Assembly (NCBI GenBank): GCA_003991915.1
Contig: RQTK01000201.1
Coordinates: 33,428 to 97,427, forward strand
DNA from: Elysia chlorotica
Lineage: Eukaryota; Mollusca; Gastropoda; Plakobranchidae
Length of the DNA stretch: 64,000 bases
Reading direction: 5' to 3'
Below, in pieces: positions 1 to 12,000 of the stretch; position 1 is the first letter of the stretch, and each line of letters starts with the position of its first letter. Under the pieces are notes generated by a model. That model was not told the DNA's origin, ran no database searches, and saw nothing but the letters and a program-made list of their open reading frames with translations. Position numbers and translations under genes: made by a program.

Positions 1-649
1 GACAATATTATATGTCTAGATATGTTAAATTCACCCAGGCTGTATAAGATCCCTGGAGCCAAATAAGATGCTTGAATCTGTAGGTGGCATCGAAATCACA
101 TTTTTAATGTGCTGTGAGCAAAAAAACTTTGTACTTGTACCTGTTTGTGGGTGTACTGTAATGACTCACTTATATCATTGAAAACTGCATATATAGGGCC
201 TACATGTGTTGTTAGTTTTTAAAAATAGTAATTAATTTATAATAACAATTATAATCATATTTATTTATATTTATAATAATTATTATAATAATTTAACAAC
301 ACCTGCAGTTTTTACTGGCTGCCGAACGAATTGCCTTTTCTTAACAATGCCTAGACTCAGCTCTATAGATTTAACTTTTTAAGCCTCTAGAGAATAATTT
401 AAATAGGCCCCTAAATTAGGCCCTATAGATTCTATGCCTTAATCTAGACCATGGAGTAAAGTGGATTATTTTCTTGGACACATACCAATGGAGATTCCAA
501 CATTGAAGGAGGGTGCAGTGAAAGTCCTTGGGTGGGAGGAGTCTGACACTCTCTGGTTCTGTCCAGCTTCTACGATAACATCCTGGGCTGTTCACATAGA
601 CATCCTCTGTAAACAGATCTAGATCTAGGTCACTCAATCTGAATCTTTT

Positions 650-960
650 AAAACCCAATCTAGATCTAGATCTAGAATCTAGATAGAAATCGAGATAGAT
701 CTAGATAGATCTAGATTCTAGATAGACCTAGATAGCCTTGCTCTTAAGCTTGGATTTTAAACTAGAGTTTCCTGAAATTTCGAAAGGGCTAAACCTACAA
801 TCTAGATCTAGATCTCTAGGTCGTACTAGTACTCGTACACGATTCTGAGAACAATTAAAATGGTGCCGAGGCTGAGCACTAACATTAACAAGTACCCAAG
901 AGAGCCTGGGTCAGAGAGCCAGAGCGTAATCAGCGTAGATATGGATCTAGAATCTACTCG
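650..960. repeat. CTAGAT/TCTAGA palindromic repeat cluster
   Basis: Dense, irregular iterations of the self-complementary words TCTAGA, AGATCT and CTAGAT, most concentrated at 655-730 and 800-820. The unit is palindromic, so both strands look alike. Similar clusters recur at 4990-5045, 31630-34110 and 61020-61720, all outside coding regions. Confidence 0.85.
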
Positions 961-3182
961 CTAGGCTCTTCACTCAGGCAGTCAGACCAGACCACTGACT
1001 GATGATCCCAGAGACTGCAAAGCGATGAAGAGAAGATGAGAGACGAAGAGTCTGTATGGTGCGAGACTGCGAGGAGAAGGGGTGGGCAAGAGGAGCACCC
1101 ACTGAAAAGAAAGTTAGGAATCACAAGGCTGGACTCTGGAGCAGTGAGCATGGCATCAGTCGGTCGTTCTGACTTCTGAGTCAGTAGGAGTAGTGTCTAG
1201 TTTTCAGGCCGGTCCCAGCATTGTTATGTCGTCCTGTCAAAGATCTTTCTACATCTTTGGTCCTGTAACGTGCAGCGGATTTTACATTTTGTGTACGTGT
1301 ATGTATTATAAAAAAAATAATAACATAGATGCAGCTAAAATGTATAAATCGAAAAGAAATGTGTATAAATAAATCCATCCCACGGTGTTTATGATCGGCA
1401 ATCAACCTAAACAAGCTGTCCGATATGTCACTGGGAAAGAAATCTGCGCCAGGCTTTCAAATCATTATTCTAGAGAGAATGCTTACTGGGGTTAGCCCCC
1501 CCAGAGAATACTGAGATTTCTAAAAAAAAAAAAAAAAAAAACAAACTTTGAAGCATAGAATAAAAAATTAAATGTGAATATCCTACGCATGGATCTTTTA
1601 AAGGGCTGTATTTTTTTTACTTTTAACTGGACCTTTTTCTATACACAAATTTTATGCTTTTTTTAAAATATCATGGTAACAAGTTAACCGTTTTTTTTTA
1701 CTGGCGTGCCGTAAAAACAAGCTCAAATTAAACTCAACCCCAAAGAGTGCAATGCTTCATTCTCTCTCAGTGTGACCCTTGAGTGCAGAAAAAATATGCA
1801 TAAGTCGTATGGTGGCGACATTGTGGGCACCATAGGCTACATTTCTATATTAAGAAAGCTGTGTGTGGGTTACACAAATTGGTATACCTGAGCCACAAAT
1901 ATCAGCAAATGGAAACTGCAGTGAAGAGTTTAAAACAAGGACAAGCAAGCCATATTGAGGTACCAACATGATCCATCCAGTCAGTTTGAAAGACGTAGCA
2001 TATCAGCATACATACTAAGATCACTATTTTCAAGAGCAGTATTCTCATTGTTCTGCTCTTTTTGAGCTGAATATTGAAAAAGACCAAGACGATCGAACTG
2101 AGGATAAAGTGTTTTCCAGAACAAGTGCATAAGACGGCTTTTAAAGATATTTTTTGACTATGATTTATCTCAAAGAGATTTCTATCTCAAATGAGGAGCA
2201 GAGAGACATAACATTACAGGGACCCATGTGAAAATGGCTGAGAAATTGTACAGAAGACGTTGACGGTTCAGACACACTCATCAAATTTGCTCTTTGACAT
2301 ACACCTCAAGGACAGAGATATCGGGAGACCAAATGAGACCAGGAGAAAAAAAAACTTATCTGAAAGAAGAAACGGAGCCATTTTCCTTGCGACGATACCC
2401 TGAGCGGACTCATGTCTTGGGGGAGCGGAGAACTCTATAAAAAATTATTCGTCAGCATGCCCGGAGAGAGTTGATAGATACACATCACAAAGATATTGAT
2501 AGACAACTAAGAAGAAATAAAATATTGCCATAAACTACGAAAAATATAGATTACAAAAAAGTAATGTTTGTTCATTGTGAGGCGAAATTATATTCTTATA
2601 GTGCTACACTTGTTGATATAGATTTTTTCATGTAAACAAAATATTAATGCTTTACACAGATTTTTATTATTATAAATCTGTGATGCTTTACCACCCCCAC
2701 ACCCTAAACAAACTATAACGACTACCAAGAAGAAGAAAAAAAACAAATACGAAATAAGAAAAAAACGCGATGAATTGGGACAGGCTATGTTGTCACTGCC
2801 CCTAATTAACGCTTAGCACGTTATTTTGCATAATCTATTTTAATTTCCCTCAACACAGAAAATATCCCTAATTAAGATAATCTGTTGTTACGACCTTAAA
2901 CAATCTTGCTCTGTGCTGGCGTCACGTGCTCAGGAGCCATGTAAACTACACCGTTTCTCCTCATTGCCACCCACTTAGACACATAATAATCATTAATTAC
3001 AGTCTAACGCGCCGAAATAACTCTTCCGCAGAGAGACCCAGAGTCCATGTAGCGGCCGCTAAACAGACTGTTTACGAAAGACGCTGCTTTTTCTTTTATG
3101 AGGGATTTGTTTTTGAGGCACGTCAGTACGCCGGTAACGGCTATATTGTGCCCATGGTGTCCTAATGGTATCGTTTTCATAC

Positions 3183-3313
3183 ATTATACTAGTAACAGTG
3201 GTGATCGTTCTTGTATCTCTACTGTCAGTAAAAGCATACGTCCTAATACAGTTAGTAGATTATACTAGTAACAGTCGCGATTCCTGTATCCCTACGATTG
3301 GTAAAAGCATAAA
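3183..3313. repeat. Imperfect tandem direct repeat (two copies, period about 79 bp)
   Basis: ATTATACTAGTAACAGT starts two copies at about 3183 and 3262. Both copies continue through a TTCxTGTATC core and end in GTAAAAGCATA. They differ by scattered substitutions and small gaps, so this is an old duplication. No function is evident. Confidence 0.7.
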
Positions 3314-3399
3314 AATTGGGCTTTAAAAATTGGTTAAAAGTAAAGGGTATATTATTACAGTGGTTAAAAAGATCCATGTGTATGATTATCAGTTAAATT

Positions 3400-4140
3400 T
3401 AATTATACACGTACTCACCAATGTCCTTCAGATACCTCAGAAGGCGCTGAGGATGGTAAATAATATGCTCTATAGTGGTTTGGAAGCATGGTGCAGATTT
3501 CTTTCCCGGTGAAAAAGTGGACAGTCAACCAGAATGTGACTTATGGATAATTGACAGTTGCAGGTATGACACTGTGGAGGCTTTTCACCTATCAAAAGGA
3601 AAGCGTGTGTAAGATGAGAATGTCCCAGTCAGACTTGATCGAGTACCACTGTGGTCTCGCCTTCTAGCCCCAGACACTTCCGCCCAGTGACCAAAGTGTG
3701 TTTGAACACAGAGTAGTTTGTTGTTAGTCAGGTTATTCCATCGCGCCCTCTAGTTATCTCTTATAAACTTATGTATGATTGGCTTCGCATCTGAAGCAAG
3801 TATCTGCATCTGAGTAGCTTCCAGTTCGGGCCCGGTCTTGGCGAGATGATCAGCCATTTCATTTCCTTCAATTCCAATATGGCTGGGGATCCAGCAAGGA
3901 GTAATTTTCTTACCATTTTGCTGAATTTCGTGAATTTTTCTCAATATGTGAAGACTTTTTTTATTTCTTTTGTAAGTTAGCCTCTCCGACAACCTTTACT
4001 AGGGTAAGCGAGTCAGAGGGGATACAAAATGTGTCTTTTCTTGAGGTAGAGACAGTGTCGAGTGCCATGCACATGGCAACTGCTTCTACAGTGTATATTA
4101 AAGCCTTCGCGCTCACCCCGCAGTATTTATCTGGTGAGGA
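3400..4140 (-). mobile_element. Degenerate non-LTR retrotransposon 3' end with RNase H domain
   Basis: On the minus strand, two frames joined by a frameshift near 3990 encode an RNase H domain like those at the 3' end of Jockey/CR1/I-type LINEs. The upstream part has the E-A and D-S residues of the fold (TVEAVAMCMALDT, IPSDSL). The downstream part has the hallmark WIPSHIGIEGNEMADHLAK, where the H and final D are catalytic. After a stop near 3750, a broken frame resembling the usual C-terminal Cys/His segment can be followed to about 3400. The frame is interrupted several times, so this is a dead copy. Confidence 0.85.
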
Positions 4141-4989
4141 TGAGTGGCAGGCAGTTCTGAGGCAGGCCTCATCTTTAGAACGTCAGTGTCTGGATGATTT
4201 TCTATGATTTGTCCAATTTTTCTTTGTATAATTGGGGAGGAGGCATCAGGGAAGGGGGGAGGGGATGATCACAGGACATACTACAATAATATCGCACACC
4301 GAAATTCTGGATTTTTGCAATAAGCCGAAGAAGCCCTCCTTTTATTACCATTTTCGTCTCATAAATGTTAGGTCCTCAACATGCTATTCAATTTCTAGTG
4401 TATCCGAAGGCTAGTTATTTTCTCTAGCACGATTTCACCCACTGTGCGATCACGTCATTGTAGTCTGTTTTATTAGCAGATTTTATGACAGTCATGTCTT
4501 TGAACGGCATTACAATGATGCTGGCCTGTTCACGTCCAGCATCCATTATTTTATCACTTTCACGTTCAAAGAACAACAAACAAAAAAAACAACAACAAAC
4601 AAACAAAAAAGCAACAACAACAAACAAAGAAAGCAAAAGCAAAAAAAAAAAAAAAAATTCAAGTGAAAGATCCATTGCTGGTCGACACTAAAAGTGACAT
4701 TATTGACTTCCAAATAAACAGGCGTTCTTCTTCTTCGAAGATTACATTTCCAAATTCGTTTCCATTTTCCAATAAGTTGATGCCATAGGTTGCATTTTTC
4801 AAACATTATTTGAACAAACGAAACAGTTAGATTTGATTTAGAGTGAACTCTACAAACAATTTTAAAGAGATGTTAATCTCATCTGAGTAGATCTCCTTTT
4901 CACCACAAATATGGCTTGGACGTTTTAAAAAAGTCATAATTTTTATTTAAAAAAAAGTAAGGTTTTAAACTTTCCCTACACTACAGACT
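4141..4989. other. Non-coding, low-complexity stretch
   Basis: No gene signal. Contains an A-rich, CAA-rich tract at about 4575-4660 that opens spurious low-complexity frames on both strands. Confidence 0.5.
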
Positions 4990-5045
4990 AATCTAGATCT
5001 AGATTCTAGATCTAGTCTAGATTCTACTTCTACTAGATCTAGAAT
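4990..5045. repeat. CTAGAT palindromic repeat cluster
   Basis: Short array of TCTAGA/AGATCT words of the same family as 650-960, about 1 kb upstream of the first HAUS6 coding exon. Confidence 0.8.
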
Positions 5046-5455
5046 TATAGTAACTACACAGTGGGACTAGTGTCTACAGTGGGAATTTTTGTTGTTGTTT
5101 TGTTTGTTTTTTGTTGCTTAGCATCAGAGATCAACACTTTATAGACTATATTGTGAGCGGGTCCAGAGACTGTCAAAGTCTCCCAAGTTTGTAAACATGC
5201 TGCCACACAGAGACAGTGCAGGGATACAATGACTCTGACCTGGCCACATTATAGTTTAAATGCTGACACCGACATAACCAGTAGGCGACAAAATCAAGCT
5301 ATAATTGTATAAATAAAGTTATAGGCCTACATTTTTTACCAATCGCAGGTTTCAAACCAGTGAACTAACATGGCCCAAAAAGTAGCAGCTTAGTTTGCCT
5401 CCAGTGCCTGCAGGTAGTGGGTGGATAGGTGATCAATCTTCTGTTAGGCACACTT

Positions 5456-5715
5456 TGGGGAGCGCGGTAGTCTTGGGGTAGAACATCGGCTTCTGTCGCA
5501 GGAGGTGCGTAGTTCGAGCCTTGGCGATGTCTCCCCCTACTGGTTGGGTCGGTGTCAGTCTAATGTGAACGGGTTGAGACAGGAGTCATGGTATCCCTGC
5601 CCCTTTTCGTGTGTGGCAGCACATAAAATTGTCAGACGTCAGTCTTGGGACCGTTCCACAATATAGCATAGTGCTGATGTTGAATGTTAAAGCAACCCAA
5701 CTACAACTACAACCA
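5456..5715 (+). mobile_element. tRNA-derived SINE, near full length
   Basis: The 5' part is tRNA-like, with a B-box-like AGTTCGAGCC (about 5511-5520) and a plausible A box about 45 bp upstream. It is followed by a family-specific body (GTTGGGTCGGTGTCAGT, GAGACAGGAGTCATG, ATCCCTGCCCC) and a 3' end (TTGTCAGACGTCAGTCTTGG ... CACAATATAGCATAGTGCTG ... GTTAAAGCAACCCAACTAC). The same body recurs at 39882-40018 and 40719-40950, and a degenerate 3' end at 59950-60115, so this is a dispersed family. It is not a functional tRNA gene. Confidence 0.85.
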
Positions 5716-6082
5716 CCCAGTCGGGTGTGCTTGGGCATATACATACAACTTTTTCTTTCGTTTTTCCACAGAAAAATCTCTCATTAAGAACATCGTGTCT
5801 ACATTGATTTTAAAGATAAATGTATGCTTTTAAAGAATACTTATGCATTTAATTTTAACTCTCCCTAAGAAAAACCTAATGTTTGGATTACAAGTGCAGA
5901 TCAAACTTTGTACACATATGTATTAAAACAAATTTGTCTGTTGTTTTGTCACATAGACTTTTCCCAGCCGTGGGTGTAATGAGATCTATTCCATTTCGTC
6001 TTACATTTCGAATTTTTAAAATTTTATTTTGATTTTAGCACCCTTCTCTTTTACATTTCAGCACTTAAATTTAGGAAAGAAC

Positions 6083-9000
6083 ATGGAGGTTGATGCCATG
6101 AACACACTTCTTTTCACTAACCTTCAACTCCTTGGTATGGATGTTGTTGATATGGAAGGAAAATATCACATAACCTTCAGCAAGTAAGATTTGATGATTA
6201 AGAAAATTATTCTGTTTTTGTTATGCTAGGGAGAAACACTGGTACAGTACACAAAGCTTCTGAGCATATATATAATCACATATGTCATACTAAAATCTTT
6301 TCTACATACATGAAGTTATTATAACCAAGACTCAACGACTTAATGACATGATTTATATTCAACATCCGAATTTTTAAAGTTCAAGATGCTAGCCCATGTA
6401 CATTGCATGTCCTTGAATTTACTATGAGCAGTTCCCCTTGACGATTAGACATATTGAATGCAAAGCATTGAATTTTTAATTTTATTTAAAAGAGTTCACT
6501 GATGTTGAAATTGTATATCATTTTTCAATGTAAAAAAACTCAAGTGGCTTAAATAATTTAGTCAAGAACCACAGCTCGCTATGTAGGAATAATACGTTCC
6601 TCTTGGAAAAGACCTAGAATCTAGGTAGTATTTATAAATCAAATTGGAAAAGGCTTTTAAATATTTGTTAACTTATTTTGCCCAATGACATCCTCAACTT
6701 AGTTTTCTTGCAAGTGAACCTTTGCATGTATCTGGAATTGATTGAATTATGATATCTAGAGTTCTTTGAAAAGTGGTAATTCTTCTTTACAAATTTATCG
6801 TTTTTATAAAATGTATTGAGATTTTGTCCTGTACATTTTTTTCAGGGACATGTTTAATCTTCCAAACAAAGCAGGATCAGAGGCAGTGCTCCATTTTCTA
6901 TTTGATCGTTTGAACCCTACCTTATTTAAAGAGCAATTCAGGTGAGTTTATATTTATATGTTAGCCTGAGCCAAATTAAGCTGAAAATCTCATTAATTGA
7001 AAATATAGTGTACCTTAGACTCAGCACACAAACTTGAGTTAAATTTGAATGGTTTGTTGGGTGCAAGATTTACAAGTATAAAATCAAAATAATGAGCAGT
7101 TCTGTGTTGCTAATCGGTTTTTAATATGGGCAAAAATTGTTGTTTGTTTTTGTTTTTGTTTGGGGGTGGAAAGTACATGTAATCTCACCATGATAATCAA
7201 ATAACTATCTGTCCTTTTCATAAGTTTTCATAGTAAAATATCTGAAGCTAAGTTAATTTTTAAAATAAATCATTGTATTTGAATTTTCTGTCAGGGACTG
7301 CTGGCCTGTTGTGGACAGAAAAGCTGAAATGCAGTTTAGAAAAGTGTGTAATACTTGGCTTTCAAGTATTCAAGCAGTAAGTAATATGTTCATTTAAATA
7401 ATTGAAAAGTGTTTCAGTTGTTCTGACTTTGGAAGTCATGAACATAGCACATGTAAAAATTAGAAATCGTTATTTATTATTCCCTAATTACTCTCATCTC
7501 AAACATGGCTGAACTTTCTCTAGATCTATTTTCTTGTACTCCTGGTTCCAAACATTATTAATGCCATCTATCAAAAGTAAACAACACTTAAAATTTGTTA
7601 TTTTTTCCAGAAATTACTGCTCTTTACCAGGGTTTCTACTAATTTCAATTTGTACAAGTAGGCAGGTCTGTTTGTTCTTCCCCAGGGCTATGCCCTCCCC
7701 AAACAACACTCAAACTTTTTAAATAGCTAATTAAAGAAGAGAAGAAAATCACCATCGTGAATTAACTCTCGTTCCACTAGTCTTGTTGTTATGTATTTTG
7801 TAAAAAAATATGATAAACATATTTTTGTAATAAAGTAAAGTTGATCCAATGCTCTTTAGCATAGCATAGGGGGATCAAAAGTAATGCATTTGTGAGGTAG
7901 GTTGCCATCGATTTCCCTGCCGCACTTTACTTTTGGCATGGCTCAAGAGCCTCAGCTAGCCTTTCCATACTGGATGGGTATTAGGGAAGCCAGAAAAAAA
8001 TGTGTTCACTCTGGTGATTGAACCCAGCTCCAAGGTGGTCCAACACATTAACCACCTTCCAATGAAGTAGTGTTGTATTAGAGATGATTTTTAGAATTGT
8101 GACATAAAAAAATCAAAGTAAAAGAGCCTCTTTTTCCCACTTCCATATTTCTCAGTTGGAAATCTTCTTACTCTCAGCTCAAAGAAAAAACTGGTTTTGT
8201 CTTTAAAACAAATTTAAATTTAACTTGTTTCATCATGATTTAATAGACTTAAACCAATTTTTATTTTTGTTCTTGCTAAGAATTGTATTAACCTTATCTT
8301 TTTTGTATTTGTGATATACTTCAGAGTGTTCTTTATTTTTCGTTCGCAGGATAATCCTGATGCCCATCTGCCACGTATAAATGCATCCCTGCTTTTGTCA
8401 CCAGGCGGTCGCAAGTACATTCACCTTCTTTACAAGTTTTCCACATATGTTTTGACCCAAGCAATGATTAAAGAACATGGTGAGTTATTGTGATTGGTTT
8501 ATGATTAAAATGTCTTGTTGCCTCTTACATTATTATTTTTTTTAGGATATGCACCACAGGCAATTTATACATAAATACCATATGATTATATGTCAGTGGT
8601 TGATTGATGGTCCTCTTTCCTTCAAAACTAAATATCCATGGATCAAAAACACTGCAGTAGTATGTTTTTTATTGTTGTACTTGTAAAGTCAAATCTGCAC
8701 ATTTTATCAGAATTTGCCTTGTAAGTATGCTTATAGCTCTTTTTATTGTAATGTCTTGTTTCTATATAAATCGTACATCATCTTACTTCTCAAATTTCAG
8801 ATTGTACCTTTTGATTTATAACCTGTCTTATCACTTGCATGGTTCAATAACTGGCGAGTTTCTCTTCATTCCTACAATTACTTTTAAAAATCAGTCAATA
8901 CTAGCATTGTATGCTAGTTTGATGGTTATATTGATCTGCATATTCAAGCTCAATAAAGACTGCAACCCAATCTGTCCATTCTGTATGAAATAAATAGAAA

Positions 9001-12000
9001 CAATGAGAGAGATTGTAAGTGTGGCCCTACTGAAATTAATAAGGGAGAACATTTTGAACATGTTTGGTCATGTGCAGTGAGTTTATGACCTCAGTCTTGA
9101 ATGTGAGCAGACTTATCTTGACTGTGACTGCCCTGAATAAATACATTATGTTCAAGCCACTGTCTGATACAGTATGTTTAACTGCAATCTGCATAAATGC
9201 AAATGTAACGTCTTCTCATTTATGGACTCACTTTTAACTATCTCCAACAGCTATTTTTTCTCTTTATGTTTATCTTTTCCTTTTTTTTTTTTTACTTTGT
9301 TTATAATTTGTTTTCCATTTGCTTCAAGGATTTGACATGGACGAAGCTTTGGTGTATCCTGCGTTAAATCGCTCATCAGTTGCAGAGGTTATGAGAATAT
9401 CTTTAGAAGAAAGTACCTTGCAGTTGCATTCCTCATGCTTTGAACAACTGCACTTGACAGTAGCTGCAAACCGGAAATGGAGGGAAAGCGCTGAGTAAGA
9501 ACAAATTTTAAAAGGAAAAATTTCAATTATTCAGTTTTTGATGGATGAAATTTAAATTTTATATACTCATCAAAATCAAAATACCAATGGCTCTAAAATA
9601 AATAGTCTAATTATGCAATACATGAATTCCATATTACTGATCAATATTTTGCACTATCCCACATTCATTATATATAACTTGGTTGGATAAACAACAGGCA
9701 ACACAAAATAAAATCCACATCTATTGCTTGGATGTGATTTTTAAACTTTCATATCAATTTTTTTCTTCTTTTTTGTTGTTGTTGTAATTTTTATCAATTA
9801 TAATAGAAACATGATAGTGATATTTTTCTCAATTCCTTGAAAAGTTAACCTGGTTGGTTTTGATTTACAATTTAAATACTTTCAAAATTTGTGTGCTCAT
9901 CCAAATTTATACCATTTTTTTTCTCATTAGTGAATTAGTGAAAACATACAGGCGTCTAAGTCGTGCAAAAAGAGATTGTGAGGATAAAAAAAGGCAACTG
10001 GTCAACACTTTGACAGAGAATGCTAAAAAACAAGGCCTGTAAGTCTTATTTTAACATGGGTTCTAAAAAACACAGCTGCCGTAAATGGTCAGTGTTTCTT
10101 ATTTTTCGAAAATGATTCTGTATTTATCACAAATCTCAAAAGTTCTGTATTGCTATTTATCATTTAATGTCTTCACATTCCATTTTCAAAGTTTTAATTT
10201 GACTTATAATTCAATTTCCTTTCCAACACCTTAAGTGCTTAATGGAGCATTTTTAAACAATGATTCAGGGTCTTTTTAATAAATATTTCTTATGTTTTAA
10301 ACCTAGTGAAACAATAATGTTTTTAACATTAAACTTTACATGGAAAGGGATAACATTCTCATAGAGTAATTTTTTCTATCTCTCCAGCTCTCTTCCGGCA
10401 AAAAGAACGATATCCATGTTTGATTCTGGTCAAGACATTTACTCAAAACATCGAAGAAAACGAATGGAAAAGGTGCGTCACATGAACTAAGAAAAGTTCC
10501 ATGGATTGGTGTTATGAATTAATAAATTCATGTGATTTTACTTGTAATGTGCCTGTATTTGAATTAAAAGCACAATTTAAATGAAAAGAATTATGAAGAA
10601 AACATATGGAACAACTACACATATAATATTTAATATGGATTGATGACACCGATATTTTTTTTTCTAAATGAAGATGTAGGCTTCTTATAGATTAAAAAAT
10701 GTTTGATACATTTGGATATTTTGATATCATGTCTTCATAACATAATAACTACCTTTTAATATCTAGCTTGTGCACATGGTGCACATGGTGGAAAATAATA
10801 CAATAATAATAATATAAATATCTAATTGTTTACTGTGTTTCTCTGATTTTAAATTGAATTTTAGCTGCACTGTTCTGAACTATATCAAGACATTTAACTT
10901 ATATATTTTTTTAGAAAAGTTACTTCAGAATCAATAATAAAGATACTAAAGACACTAAAGATGCCATTAGGGTTTTAGTTTTAAATAGTTACTTGAATAA
11001 CTTCATACTCCAGATTTCTTCTGATTTAGAGATATAACTTCTCAAAAACATAGTATTGTATTAAGATAATAATACAATAAATGAAAACACCAGGATTTTT
11101 TTCTTTATTATTTGCTTTAAATTTATTTATATCTATATCTATCTTTCCTGGGAAACTCTTTTTATCAATGGTGTAAAACAGTCTTGCTTAAAAATGTTTT
11201 ACGCCATTGATAAAAATGTCATTATATTGAAACACCTTTCTGCTTTTTTATGGTATTTTTTGTACCTCATATAACTTCAATTTTTATATTGATTTTATAC
11301 AGGCTAGGGCAGAATGGAGTGAACTGCACAGTTTTGATGAAGATATGAGAGACAAAAGAAATATTTTGAAGTCAGTGTTGGATAGTGCCTCAGAAAAGCC
11401 TGCTTTAAATGGAAATGATTTAGGTGTTCAAATACCTAATCTGCTGCTCCAAGAATTTCAAAGGGAGATTCAAATGGTAATTTTGTTATCCTGCATAGTA
11501 TCACAAATATTTGGACACTGCAGTTAAGGCGCAGCCCTTTAGTTTGTGAGCTTGTACCTCATGCCTGCAGGTAAACCGATCAGGTCACAAGTTCAACCAC
11601 CGAGCTGAAGGGGAATCTCTTTTCGAGCTGCACACTAGAATGTTACCTAATTAATATAATTAAAAGGGAACTTTTTTCATGGCTCAAACGAATAGAAGGG
11701 ATTAGGACAACTTAGAAACAAACACATAAGCAAAAATGGGGCCTCTACTTATTTAAAGTATTTGTAAACTAGAGTTAATGGGGTGCAAAAATAGCAAAAG
11801 AACCCTGGAAATATTGGGTGTCTAACTCTATGGTAGGCATATTCCACAGACTGGGCCTGGCAGGTCAGTCTTGACAAGTGATTGATTGCCGATCCGCCCA
11901 CTGAGGGCAGGTGCCTAGGGCTAACTCTGAGAGGAAACTGAAGGTCACAATTGCTGTCCTTTGAACAATGGTGTGGAGTATAATTGAAAAGAAAAAAAAA

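Larger units (their letters stand above)
1..3380. other. Intergenic 5' flank without recognisable genes
   Basis: AT-rich sequence in which no open frame shows a recognisable domain, splice-site pattern or coding bias. The only structured parts are CTAGAT arrays (about 650-960) and an imperfect direct repeat (3183-3313). A stretch at about 2910-3150 is richer in CpG than its surroundings and contains a GCGGCCGC site; it could be an unannotated promoter or the untranslated first exon of HAUS6, but no donor site was convincingly matched. Confidence 0.5.

Noticed and set aside
5459-5535. tRNA gene
   Set aside because: Only A- and B-box-like words are present; the flanking body recurs elsewhere as a SINE, and no cloverleaf was found.
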